A stretch of 64,000 bases of DNA. It comes from Streptomyces sp. NBC_00353 (GTDB lineage Bacteria > Actinomycetota > Actinomycetes > Streptomycetales > Streptomycetaceae). Position numbers and translations under genes: made by a program. Within the stretch, counting starts at the first letter, position 1. Each line of letters begins with the position of its first letter. Under the pieces are notes generated by a model. The model was given only the letters and a program-made list of their open reading frames with translations. It made no database searches and was not told the DNA's origin. The stretch lies in the NCBI RefSeq assembly GCF_036108815.1, contig NZ_CP107985.1, forward strand, positions 8,491,501 through 8,555,500, given 5' to 3'. Positions 17,276 to 26,214 of the stretch are shown here, piece after piece.

Positions 17276-19120
17276 ATGACACACACAATGGTCCGCAGCG
17301 CGATACGCCGACGTGCAACCGCACTGGCCGCCGCAGCCCTCACCGGCACTCTCGCCCTCGGCTCGGTCGCCCTGGCCCCCGGGGCCGCCGCCGACACCAA
17401 GGGCACCACCCTGCGCGCCGCGATGACCGGCAACGGCATCGACTCGCTGAACCCGTTCCTGGCGTACTTCGCCGGCTCGCTGGATGTCTTCAGCGCCGTC
17501 TACCCCTCCCTGAACTCCCTGAACACCGACGGCACCCCCGCGCCGTACCTGGCGACCAAGTGGACGCCTTCGGCCGACAAGCTCACCTGGACCTTCACCC
17601 TCCGCAAGGGACTGAAGTGGTCGGACGGCAAGCCGATCACCGCCGAGGACGCCGCCTGGACCCTCAACCTGATCCGTACGAACGAGGTGGCAGGCACTGC
17701 CAACGGCTCGCTCGTCGAGAACTTCGCCTCGGTCACCGCGCCCGACGCCACGACGCTGGTCATCAAGACCAAGAAGCCCCAGGCGAACACCCCGTTCGTG
17801 TCCATCCCCTACAGCGGTGTGCCGATCGTCCCCAAGCACGTCTGGGAAAAGCACGTCACGGACCTCAAGAACTTCAAGAACGACTCCGGCGACATCGTCG
17901 GCTACGGTCCCTGGACGCTCACGGCCTACAAGGCCGAGCAGTACGTCAAGTACGACGCCAACAAGGACTTCGTCCTCGGCGCCCCCAAGTTCGACCACCT
18001 GGTCCAGCAGCGCTACAAGGCCGTCGACGGCGCTGTCGCCGCACTGCGCAGCGGCCAGCTCGACTACGTCTCCGATCTGAATTCCACCCAGTTCAAGGCG
18101 CTGCAGAGCGACAAGAGGACCACTGCCTTCCAGAACGCCGGCCGCCGCTGGATGAGCGTGGCCCTCAACTCCGGTGCCCGGACCCGCTCCGGCAAGAAGA
18201 TCGGCACCGGGAACCCGGCTCTCGCCGACGCCGCCGTGCGCCGCGCCATCGCGCTGGCGACCGACAAGCAGACCCTCGTCGACAAGGTGCTCGACGGCCT
18301 GGGCCAGGTCGGCGCGGGCTACATCCCGCCCACCTGGAAGCAGTGGGCGTGGAAGCCTGCCCCGGGCGACGAGCAGTCGTACGACATCGCGAAGGCCAAC
18401 TCCCTCCTGGATGAGGCCGGTTACACCAAGGGCAAGGACGGTATCCGCGTCTCGCCCAAGACGAAGAAGCCGATGAAGCTGCGCCTGGGCACCCACTCCG
18501 ACGCCGCCACCGACACCCAGATCGCCACCTACCTCACCGGGTGGATGAAGCAGATCGGCGTCGAGCTGACCGCCGAGCCGCTGAGCTCCACCAAGCTCAA
18601 CGACGATCTCGCCAAGGGTGACTGGGACCTGCTGATGGACGGCTGGGGCACCGGCCCCGACCCGACGTACCTGCTCTCCATCCAGAACTGCGACGCGCTG
18701 CCGCTGGACGACGGCACGAGCGGCTCCACGGACTCCTTCCACTGCGACAAGGAGTTCGACAAGCTCTTCAAGCAGCAGGTCACCGAGTTCGACCCGGCGC
18801 AGCGCGCGGCGACCGTCGGCAAGATGCAGGACATCCTCTACAAGGCCGACAACAACGTCATCCTGTACTACGCCACGGGCCTGAGCGCGACGAACGCCCG
18901 CACCGTGAAGAACCTCGCGGTCGGCAAGGCGGACTCCGCGGGCGTCTACCCGATGCAGTACACCTTCGGCCAGTTCCGCAGCGCCACCCCGGTCGCCGCC
19001 GTGAAGGAAGCCTCGTCGGGTTCCACCACTCTGTGGGCCGGCATCGGAATCGGCGTGCTCGTCGTGGCGGGCCTCGCCTTCGGCATCAAGCGCCGCTCGT
19101 CGGCCGACGAGCGGGAGTAA
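17276..19120 (+). CDS. Oligopeptide ABC transporter binding protein with C-terminal membrane anchor
   Basis: 614 aa SBP_bac_5 protein. A Sec signal with AxA-type cleavage (about 36-38) replaces a lipobox. The family motif WSDGKPITAEDAAW is at about 118. Near 480-500 two Cys residues flank a Gly/Ser/Thr/Asp-rich loop (GTSGSTDSFHC) and may form a disulphide. The C-terminus has a hydrophobic helix (about 587-605) followed by KRRSSADERE, which would anchor the protein in the membrane. ATG at 17276 has GGAG at 10 bases. A close paralogue with the same architecture is encoded alone at 36198-38015. Confidence 0.92.
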   Translation: MTHTMVRSAIRRRATALAAAALTGTLALGSVALAPGAAADTKGTTLRAAMTGNGIDSLNPFLAYFAGSLDVFSAVYPSLNSLNTDGTPAPYLATKWTPSADKLTWTFTLRKGLKWSDGKPITAEDAAWTLNLIRTNEVAGTANGSLVENFASVTAPDATTLVIKTKKPQANTPFVSIPYSGVPIVPKHVWEKHVTDLKNFKNDSGDIVGYGPWTLTAYKAEQYVKYDANKDFVLGAPKFDHLVQQRYKAVDGAVAALRSGQLDYVSDLNSTQFKALQSDKRTTAFQNAGRRWMSVALNSGARTRSGKKIGTGNPALADAAVRRAIALATDKQTLVDKVLDGLGQVGAGYIPPTWKQWAWKPAPGDEQSYDIAKANSLLDEAGYTKGKDGIRVSPKTKKPMKLRLGTHSDAATDTQIATYLTGWMKQIGVELTAEPLSSTKLNDDLAKGDWDLLMDGWGTGPDPTYLLSIQNCDALPLDDGTSGSTDSFHCDKEFDKLFKQQVTEFDPAQRAATVGKMQDILYKADNNVILYYATGLSATNARTVKNLAVGKADSAGVYPMQYTFGQFRSATPVAAVKEASSGSTTLWAGIGIGVLVVAGLAFGIKRRSSADERE

Positions 19121-19132
19121 CCACCTCGCCCG

Positions 19133-19168
19133 CCCCGCGCGCCCGGTCGCAGCACCGGGTGCGCGGGG
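19133..19168 (+). terminator. Intra-operon hairpin after second binding protein
   Basis: 15-bp arms (19133-19147 with 19154-19168, one mismatch) and a 6-base loop lie 13 bp after the binding-protein stop. Probable partial terminator or mRNA stabiliser, as in the first transporter operon. Confidence 0.65.
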
Positions 19169-19196
19169 TCCACCAGACCGAGCAGATCGAGAACTC

Positions 19197-20267
19197 ATGA
19201 CCATTACGTCCGATACGTCCGACAGCGCGAGCGCCGTCGGCCCCGTGCCCGGGAGCGACGCGGCCGACGCCGCCTCCCGCCCGGGCTCGGGGCGGGCAGA
19301 CTTCCTCCGCTTCCTGGGCACCAAGCTCGCCGCAGCCGCCGTGAGCTTCGTCATCGTCCTGGGCATCGGCTTCGTGATCTTCCAGCTGATGCCCTCGGAC
19401 CCGGTCCAGACAATGACCCGCGGCCGGCCCACCAGCGATGCGCAGATGGCTCATCTGCGCCAGACCCTGGGCCTGGACCAGCCGGTGTGGGAGCGCTTCC
19501 TGCACTTCGTGAACGACATCGTCCACCTGGATCTGGGCCGTTCCTGGCAGTACCAGCAGTCCGTCTCCTCGCTCATCGGCGAACGCGTCGGCCCCACCCT
19601 GCTCCTGATGGGCACGGCCACCGCGATATCCGTGGTGGTCGGCCTGTGGCTGGGGGTACGCAGCGGGTGGCGGCACGGCAGCCTCTTCGACAAGATCACC
19701 TCCTCGGCGGCGCTCACCTTCTGGTCGGTGCCCACCTACTGGCTGGGCATGATCCTGCTCATCTGGCTCAGCGTCGGCCTCGATCTGTTCCCCTCCGGCG
19801 GCATGTCCGACCCGTCGCTCGGTGCCACCGGCTTCGGTCACGTTCTCGACGTGGCCCGCCACATGGTGCTGCCGTGTCTGACGATGGTGCTTGTGGTCTT
19901 CGCCCAGTACGTGTCGATCATGCGCTCGTCGATCATCGATGAGCTGGGCAGTCCCTATCTGCTGACCGCCCGGGCCAAGGGACTTGTCGACGACGCCGTA
20001 CGCCGCAAGCACGCCGTGCCCAACGCGCTGCTTCCCTCGGTCACCGTGATCTTTCTTCACCTGGGCACGATGGTCGGCGGTGCGATCACGGTCGAGACCG
20101 TCTTCAGCTGGCCGGGTCTCGGCTCGCTGACCATCGAGGCACTCAAGGTGCCCGACATCCCCGTACTGCAGGGCACGTTCATCATCTTCAGCGCAAGTGT
20201 GATTCTGATGAACCTCCTCGCCGACGTGCTCTACCGCTTCCTCGACCCCCGGGTGCGTGTGCGATGA
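19197..20267 (+). CDS. Oligopeptide ABC transporter permease (DppB type)
   Basis: 356 aa with an N-terminal cytoplasmic tail of about 40 Ala/Ser/Asp-rich residues, then a first helix, an extracytoplasmic segment and the five-helix permease core. The EAA-like loop is around TARAKGLVDDAVRRKHAVPN (about 260) and the protein ends in FLDPRVRVR. The ATGA overlap with the next permease indicates coupled translation. Confidence 0.92.
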   Translation: MTITSDTSDSASAVGPVPGSDAADAASRPGSGRADFLRFLGTKLAAAAVSFVIVLGIGFVIFQLMPSDPVQTMTRGRPTSDAQMAHLRQTLGLDQPVWERFLHFVNDIVHLDLGRSWQYQQSVSSLIGERVGPTLLLMGTATAISVVVGLWLGVRSGWRHGSLFDKITSSAALTFWSVPTYWLGMILLIWLSVGLDLFPSGGMSDPSLGATGFGHVLDVARHMVLPCLTMVLVVFAQYVSIMRSSIIDELGSPYLLTARAKGLVDDAVRRKHAVPNALLPSVTVIFLHLGTMVGGAITVETVFSWPGLGSLTIEALKVPDIPVLQGTFIIFSASVILMNLLADVLYRFLDPRVRVR

Positions 20268-21178
20268 CGACTTCTGACACCACTGACATCACCGCCGCGG
20301 CCACCCCGGCCGGTTCGCCTCCCCGGCTGGCCTCCGTCGGCCGCTTCGCGCGCGCCTATGCCAAGCGCCCGTCCGGTCTCGTCGGCCTGGGCATCCTGCT
20401 CGTCGCCACGATCCTCGCGCTCTGCGCCCCGCTCTTCATAGGTCCCGAGCAGCTCGACGTCACCAAGGTCGACGGCCCGCTGCTCTCCGCGCCCGGCTCC
20501 GGCTACCTCCTCGGCACCGACCAGGCCGGCCGCTCCGTGGTGGACCTGCTGATCTGGGGTTCGCGCTCCTCGCTGTCCATCGGCGTCATCGCCACCGTGC
20601 TCACCATGGTGCTCGGCTCCACGATCGGACTGCTCGCAGGCCACTACCCGGGCAAGCTCGGCAAGGCCCTGATGCATGTCACCGACTGGTTCATCGCGCT
20701 GCCCAGCCTGCCGCTGGCCATCTCCCTCGCCGCGGTCCTGGGTCAGGGCACGGCGTCCATCACCATCGCCATCGCAGTGACCTCCTGGACATCCACCGCC
20801 CGCCTGGTTCGCGCCCAGACCCTCGCCGTGGAGGCCCGCCCGTTCATCGAGCGCGCCAAGGTCCTCGGCGCGGGCAACCGTCAGGTGATGGTCCGTCATG
20901 TACTCCCGAACGTGGCCCCGCTGATCCTGGTCTCCGCCACCCTCACCGTGGCCTCGGCGATCCTCTCCGAGGCCACCCTGACCTTCCTCGGTCTCGGCGA
21001 CCCGACCGGAGTCTCCTGGGGTTCCATGCTCAATGCCGCCTTCTACCAGGGCGCCATGACCTCTGGTGCCTGGTGGTACGTCGGCACGCCCGGCATCGCG
21101 ATCCTTCTCGTCGTCCTCGGCTTCACCCTCACCGGGCGTGCCGTGGAACACGTCCTCAACCCGCGGATGGTGGGCTGA
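20264..21178 (+). CDS. Oligopeptide ABC transporter permease (DppC type)
   Basis: 304 aa. An OppC_N-like start and first helix at about 40-60 precede the permease domain, with EAA-type loop IERAKVLGAGNRQVMVRHVL (about 197-216) and a NPRMVG end. It lies 2 bp before the first ATPase and completes the heterodimeric channel with the preceding gene. Confidence 0.92.
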   Translation: MTTSDTTDITAAATPAGSPPRLASVGRFARAYAKRPSGLVGLGILLVATILALCAPLFIGPEQLDVTKVDGPLLSAPGSGYLLGTDQAGRSVVDLLIWGSRSSLSIGVIATVLTMVLGSTIGLLAGHYPGKLGKALMHVTDWFIALPSLPLAISLAAVLGQGTASITIAIAVTSWTSTARLVRAQTLAVEARPFIERAKVLGAGNRQVMVRHVLPNVAPLILVSATLTVASAILSEATLTFLGLGDPTGVSWGSMLNAAFYQGAMTSGAWWYVGTPGIAILLVVLGFTLTGRAVEHVLNPRMVG

Positions 21179-21180
21179 CC

Positions 21181-22173
21181 ATGACCCTGCTCGACGTACG
21201 CGACCTCTCCGTCACCTACCGCGACGGCGACAGCCTCATCCCCGCCGTGCGCGGTGTCAGCTTCACCCTGGACCGGGGCGAGACCCTCGGCGTGGCCGGC
21301 GAGTCCGGCTCCGGCAAGTCCACCATGGTGCTCAGCCTGCTGCGGCTGCTGCCCAAGAGCGCCAAGGTCACCGGACAGGTGCTGTACGAAGGCGAGGACC
21401 TGCTCACCGCCAAGTGGTCCGCACTGCGCACCGTGCGCTGGAACGGCGCATCCGTGGTCTTCCAGGGCGCCATGAGCGCCCTCAACCCGGTGCGCCCCAT
21501 CGGCGAGCAGATCTGCGAGCCGATCCTGCTCCACGAGAAGGTGTCCCCGCGCACCGCCCGTGAACGCGCCGCCGAACTGCTCGACAGCGTCGGCATATCG
21601 CGGCAGCGCATGGGCAGTTACCCGCACGAGTTCTCCGGCGGCCAGCGTCAGCGCATCATGATCGCCATGGCGCTCGCCTGCCGCCCCGACCTGATCATCG
21701 CCGACGAACCCACCACCGCCCTCGATGTGATGGTCCAGGCGCAGATCATGGAGCTCTTCACCGAGCTGGTACGGAACTCCGGGGTCGGCGTCATCATGAT
21801 CAGCCACGACCTCTCGGTGCTCTCCGAGATGTGCGGACGGCTCGCCGTGATGTACGCCGGTGAGATCGTCGAGACCGGCCCCTCGCAGCAGGTCATCGAA
21901 GATCCCCGGCACCCGTACACCGACGCACTGGCCAGGGCGTTCCCCACCATCGGCGACCCCACGTCCCGCTTCGCGCCCTCCGGACTGCCCGGTGACCCGC
22001 CGGATGTCTCGGCGCTCGGCGCGGGCTGCGCCTTCGTCCCGCGCTGTGTGCACGCCGTCGACGCCTGCCGTACGAAGGCCGTCGAGCTGTGGCCCGCGGG
22101 CGATCGGCGCAGCGCCGCCTGTCTGCGCGTTCTGGACGCCCACACCCCCGTAACCGAAGGGAGCCAGGCATGA
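21181..22173 (+). CDS. Oligopeptide ABC transporter ATP-binding protein (DppD type)
   Basis: 330 aa. It has Walker A GESGSGKST (about 40), signature FSGGQRQR (about 155), Walker B LIIADEPTTALD (about 174) and switch SHDLS, then an oligo_HPY tail with GCAFVPRCVHAVDAC. The gene overlaps the next ATPase by ATGA. Confidence 0.94.
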   Translation: MTLLDVRDLSVTYRDGDSLIPAVRGVSFTLDRGETLGVAGESGSGKSTMVLSLLRLLPKSAKVTGQVLYEGEDLLTAKWSALRTVRWNGASVVFQGAMSALNPVRPIGEQICEPILLHEKVSPRTARERAAELLDSVGISRQRMGSYPHEFSGGQRQRIMIAMALACRPDLIIADEPTTALDVMVQAQIMELFTELVRNSGVGVIMISHDLSVLSEMCGRLAVMYAGEIVETGPSQQVIEDPRHPYTDALARAFPTIGDPTSRFAPSGLPGDPPDVSALGAGCAFVPRCVHAVDACRTKAVELWPAGDRRSAACLRVLDAHTPVTEGSQA

Positions 22174-23156
22174 GCACCGCCGCCCCGGCCCTGGAGGTCA
22201 GCGACCTCCGCATCACCTACCCGGCGCGCGCAGGCCGTGGGCCCGCCCGCGCCGTGGACGGAGCCAACCTGACCGTCGGCGAGGGCGAGATCGTCGCCCT
22301 CATCGGCGAGTCGGGCTGCGGCAAGTCCACCCTCGCCCGCGCGCTCGTCGGCCTCATCAGGCCCACCAGCGGCGAGATCCGCTACCAGGGCAAGCCCCTC
22401 ACCTATTCGGCCCGGGCGCTCAAGGAGTACCGCCGCCATGCCCAGCTGGTGCTCCAGGACCCGGGCGGCGCCCTCAACCCGCGGCAGAACGTGTACGACG
22501 CCGTCGCCGAGGGTCCCCGGCTGCACGGCATCACGGAGGAGCTCAACGCCCGTGTGCACACGGCTCTCTCGCGTGCCGGACTGCGTCCTCCGGAGCGGTT
22601 CCTGCACCGCTTCCCGCACGAGATGTCCGGTGGTCAGCAGCAGCGCGTCGTCATCGCGGGCGCCCTGGCCCTGAACCCCTCGGTGATCGTCGCCGACGAG
22701 CCGGTCGCATCCCTCGACGCCTCGGTGCGCGGCGAGATCCTCAAGCTGATTCTCGAACTCCGTGACAGCCTCGGCCTGTCCGCCCTCGTCGTCAGCCACG
22801 ACCTGGGCCTGGCCTGGAACATCGCCGACCGGGTCGCCGTGATGTATCTCGGCCGGATCGTCGAGGTCGGCACCGTCGAGGAAGTGCTGCTGCACCCCAA
22901 GCACCCGTACACCAAGGCCCTGCTCTCGGTGCTGCCCGAGGCCGGACGCGACCAGCGGCCGACCGTACTGACCGGCGAGCCCCCGGACCCGACCCGTATC
23001 CCGTCCGGCTGCCGCTTCCACCCGCGTTGCCCGCTCTGGCCGGAACTGGAGGGTGCCGAGCGGGCCGCCGCCGGCTGCGACACACGCGAGCTGCCCGTAC
23101 TGACCGCCGACCCGGCGCCCGCCCAGGCGGCCTGCCATCTCGCCCATGGCCGCTGA
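22170..23156 (+). CDS. Oligopeptide ABC transporter ATP-binding protein (DppF type)
   Basis: 328 aa. It shows Walker A GESGCGKST (about 46), signature MSGGQQQR (about 152), Walker B VIVADEPVASLD (about 172), SHDLG, and C-terminal GCRFHPRCPLW. Its 3' end overlaps the GNAT gene by 11 bp, tying the transporter to the D-amino-acid module. Confidence 0.94.
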   Translation: MSTAAPALEVSDLRITYPARAGRGPARAVDGANLTVGEGEIVALIGESGCGKSTLARALVGLIRPTSGEIRYQGKPLTYSARALKEYRRHAQLVLQDPGGALNPRQNVYDAVAEGPRLHGITEELNARVHTALSRAGLRPPERFLHRFPHEMSGGQQQRVVIAGALALNPSVIVADEPVASLDASVRGEILKLILELRDSLGLSALVVSHDLGLAWNIADRVAVMYLGRIVEVGTVEEVLLHPKHPYTKALLSVLPEAGRDQRPTVLTGEPPDPTRIPSGCRFHPRCPLWPELEGAERAAAGCDTRELPVLTADPAPAQAACHLAHGR

Positions 23157-23946
23157 CCCCGCGCTCGTCGTACGCGACGTCGACGGTTCTGCCGCCATGG
23201 CGGCCTGTATCGGCCTGTACACCGAGGTGATGGGGCTGCGGCCGTCGGACGGGGGCCTCAACCCCCGCCTGCTGACCGCGCTCCAGTCCAACGGAGGCAT
23301 CGTCGTCGCCGCCTACGAGAGCGACGCCGACCTGGCGCGGCCGGTCGGATTCGCATACAGCTTCCTCGCCCGCGAGGGGGGCGGCGAGCTGTTCCAGTTC
23401 TCGCAGCTCGCCGTGGTCGCCCGCCACCTCCAGGGGCAGGGGGTGGGCCGGCTCCTCAAGCACGCCCAGCGCGAGCGGACCCTGGCCATGGGGCTGACCC
23501 GTATCCGCTGGTCCTACGACCCCCTGAAGACCCGTAACGCGCACTTCAATCTGGATGTGCTCGGCGGGCGGGTCCGCGTACTCAAACCGTCGATGTACGG
23601 CGGCGAGGGCTTCGGCGACGACGCGGGCGAGCCCACCGACCGGTTCCTCCTCGACTGGGACCTGACGCGACCGGCCATGGTCCAGCCCGGACTCCCCGAC
23701 CGAGCCTGGCAACCCGGCGAGTGTCTGGCCCAGGGCGACGACCTGCTGATCGCCGTACCCGCCCGGTGGGATCTGCACCGCACCGCCATAGGAGCGCCCG
23801 CCGCCGCCGCACTGCGCACCTCGCTCAGGGAAACTTTCACCGAGGCCCTGGCCACCCATGTCGGGGTCTCCTGCCTGCGTGTCACCGACGACCTCGCGGT
23901 GTACCGGTTCGTCCCGCGCGGCACCGACCAGGAGGGCGCCTCATGA
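23146..23946 (+). CDS. GNAT-superfamily N-acyltransferase (probable D-amino acid acylating enzyme)
   Basis: 266 aa GNAT protein of the COG3375-like type. The acyl-CoA loop is seen in QLAVVARHLQGQGVGRLLK (about 87-105). It directly precedes an N-acylamino-acid racemase and an M20 deacylase. In Geobacillus kaustophilus a GNAT succinyltransferase, an N-succinylamino-acid racemase and a desuccinylase form an irreversible D-to-L amino acid pathway, so acylation of D-amino acids with succinyl-CoA is the best guess here. The acyl donor cannot be read from sequence. It overlaps both neighbours (11 bp and ATGA). Confidence 0.85.
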   Translation: MAADPALVVRDVDGSAAMAACIGLYTEVMGLRPSDGGLNPRLLTALQSNGGIVVAAYESDADLARPVGFAYSFLAREGGGELFQFSQLAVVARHLQGQGVGRLLKHAQRERTLAMGLTRIRWSYDPLKTRNAHFNLDVLGGRVRVLKPSMYGGEGFGDDAGEPTDRFLLDWDLTRPAMVQPGLPDRAWQPGECLAQGDDLLIAVPARWDLHRTAIGAPAAAALRTSLRETFTEALATHVGVSCLRVTDDLAVYRFVPRGTDQEGAS

Positions 23947-25073
23947 CGATCACCATCACCGAGATCGAACTCTCCCTTGTGCGGCTGGACTTGATCCATG
24001 AGTTCGAGACCAGCTCCCACCGCAAGTCGCACCTCGACCACATCGTGGTCAGGGCGACCGCATCCGACGGCACGGTCGGCTGGGGCGAGTGCGCCTCGCC
24101 CAGCGACCCGTACTACTGCAGCGAATCCACCGAGAGCTGCTGGTACGTACTGAGCGAGCACCTCGCCCCCATGGTCGTGGGCCGCCCGTGGGAGCACCCC
24201 GACGACGCGGCGGGCCTCACCACTCGCCTCTCGGGCAACCACTTCGCCCGCGCCGGGCTCGACATGGCCTGCTGGGACCTGTACGGGCAGGCCCGCGGCG
24301 AGACCCTCTCCACCCTCGTCGGCGGCACGGCCGAGAGGGTCAGCGCGGGTGTCAGTCTCGGCATCGAGCCGACCGTCGACGCTCTCCTGGACCAGGTCGC
24401 CCGGCATGTCGGCGACGGCTACCGTCGCATCAAGCTCAAGTGCCGCCCGGGCTGGGACCTCGAGCCGGTACGGGCGGTACGGGCGGCCTTCCCCGGTATC
24501 GCCCTCCAGGTCGACGCCAACACCGGCTACCGGGCCGACTCCGCCGAGCACCTGGCCGCCCTCACAGCCCTCGACGACCAGGGCCTGCTGATGATCGAGC
24601 AGCCCTTCGCCGAGGACGACCTGCTCGGCCATGCCGGCCTGGCCGCCCGGCTCGACACCCCCGTCTGTCTCGACGAGTCGATCACCTCACCCGCCGTACT
24701 GGCCACCGCACTGCACCTGGGCGCCGCCGACATCGTCAACATCAAGGTGTCCCGGCTCGGCGGAATCGGACCGTCCGTCGCGGTGCACGACGTGTGCCGC
24801 GAGGCCGGAATCCCGGTGTGGTGCGGGGGAATGCACGAGTTCGGCATCGGGCGCGCGGCCAACCTCGCCGTCGCCTCGCTGCCGGGCTTCACGCTGCCCT
24901 CGGACGTCTCCGGCTCCGACAAGTACTACCGCCAGGACATCGTCACCCCGCCGATCCGCGCCACCGAGGGCCTGGTCCCGGTGCCCGACGCCCGCCCGGG
25001 CCTCGGTGTCCATGTCGACGAGTCCCTGATCCGGGCGAACCGGTTGCGGCACGCCGTACTGAAGGAAGGCTGA
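23943..25073 (+). CDS. Enolase-superfamily N-acylamino acid racemase (OSBS/NSAR group)
   Basis: 376 aa MLE-subgroup enolase-superfamily enzyme. Acid/base lysines are in IKLKC (about 164-168) and NIKVSRLGG (about 266). Metal ligands are in VDANTGY, MIEQPF and LDESIT. The C-terminal signature GGMHEFGIGRAANLAVASL is typical of N-acylamino-acid racemases and o-succinylbenzoate synthases. With a GNAT before it and an M20 deacylase after it, and no menaquinone genes nearby, racemisation of N-acyl-D-amino acids is favoured over OSBS activity; many members do both. Confidence 0.9.
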   Translation: MTITITEIELSLVRLDLIHEFETSSHRKSHLDHIVVRATASDGTVGWGECASPSDPYYCSESTESCWYVLSEHLAPMVVGRPWEHPDDAAGLTTRLSGNHFARAGLDMACWDLYGQARGETLSTLVGGTAERVSAGVSLGIEPTVDALLDQVARHVGDGYRRIKLKCRPGWDLEPVRAVRAAFPGIALQVDANTGYRADSAEHLAALTALDDQGLLMIEQPFAEDDLLGHAGLAARLDTPVCLDESITSPAVLATALHLGAADIVNIKVSRLGGIGPSVAVHDVCREAGIPVWCGGMHEFGIGRAANLAVASLPGFTLPSDVSGSDKYYRQDIVTPPIRATEGLVPVPDARPGLGVHVDESLIRANRLRHAVLKEG

Positions 25074-25077
25074 GCCG

Positions 25078-26214
25078 ATGCGATTCGACGCCGAGCAACT
25101 GCGCGAGCGGGCACTCGCCCGCCTGGAAGCCCTGGTCATGGCCGAGAGTCCGTCCGGTGAACCCGAACTCCTCCGGATCGTCAACGCCGATCTGGAGCAG
25201 GCCTATCGGGCTCTCGGAGCCCGGGTCACCCGCGAGAGCGGACCGCACGGCGACCACCTGGTCTGCGAGTGGCCGGGCACCCTCGATGACGCACACATAC
25301 TCCTCATCGGCCACAGCGACACCGTCCTTCCCGTCGGCACCACCGTCGAGCGCCCCTTCACGCTCCATGAGGACGGCGACACCGTCACCGGTCCCGGCGT
25401 GTACGACATGAAGGGCTCCCTCGTCGCCATCGAGCTGGCCTTCGCTCTCCTTCGCGAACAGGGCCTCTCGCCGTCCCGCCCGGTGCGCCTGGTCGTCGTC
25501 AACGACGAGGAGATCGGCTCCCCGGACGGCCGCCGTATCATCGCCGCCCACGCCGAGGGCGCCTTCGCAGCCCTCGGCTTCGAACCGCCGCTGCCCGGCG
25601 GCACACTGAAGACCGGCAGGCGGGGAGTGGCCCGGGTGCGCATCGACGTCCAGGGCGTGGAGGCACACGCCGGGCTCGACGCCTCGCTCGGCACCTCCGC
25701 GATCGACGAGCTCATCGACCAGATCGCCGCTGTGCGGGGGGCCGTCCCGGCGCCACCCGCCGCCGAGTTCAACATCGGCACCATCAGCGGCGGCACCCGC
25801 GCCAACGTCGTCGCGGGTACGGCTTCGGCCGAGGTCGGCCTGCGCTTCGCCACGCCTGCCGCCGAGGCTGCCGTACTCGGCGCCCTCGACGCCCTCACTC
25901 CGGTCCGCCCCGGCGCAAAGGTGACCGTCACCCGGCTGTCGTACCGCCCCGCCTGGGAGCGTGATCCGGAAAACCCCCTCGCCGCGCGACTTGCCTCGCT
26001 CGCCGCCGAGCGGGGCACCGATCTGCTCACCGGCACCTCGGGCGGCGCCGGTGACACCAATCTCACCGGTTCGCTCGGCATCCCCACCGCCGACGGCCTC
26101 GGCCCGGACGGTGCGGGCGCCCACTCCATGTCCGAACGCGCCTCGGTCGCCTCACTGCTGGACCGCGCCGCTCTGCTCGCCGCCTACCTCATCGCACCCG
26201 AGGAGTCCGTATGA
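25078..26214 (+). CDS. M20-family deacylase/carboxypeptidase (probable N-acyl-L-amino acid deacylase)
   Basis: 378 aa M20 metallohydrolase of the carboxypeptidase G2/ArgE type. It shows GHSDTVLPVG (about 79), the VYDMKGSLVA metal motif (about 107), NDEEIGSPDG with catalytic Glu (about 142) and GVEAHAG (about 197). It starts 4 bp after the racemase. In the D-to-L scheme it would remove the acyl group from the N-acyl-L-amino acid and so drive the sequence forward. An alternative is plain dipeptidase activity. Confidence 0.86.
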   Translation: MRFDAEQLRERALARLEALVMAESPSGEPELLRIVNADLEQAYRALGARVTRESGPHGDHLVCEWPGTLDDAHILLIGHSDTVLPVGTTVERPFTLHEDGDTVTGPGVYDMKGSLVAIELAFALLREQGLSPSRPVRLVVVNDEEIGSPDGRRIIAAHAEGAFAALGFEPPLPGGTLKTGRRGVARVRIDVQGVEAHAGLDASLGTSAIDELIDQIAAVRGAVPAPPAAEFNIGTISGGTRANVVAGTASAEVGLRFATPAAEAAVLGALDALTPVRPGAKVTVTRLSYRPAWERDPENPLAARLASLAAERGTDLLTGTSGGAGDTNLTGSLGIPTADGLGPDGAGAHSMSERASVASLLDRAALLAAYLIAPEESV

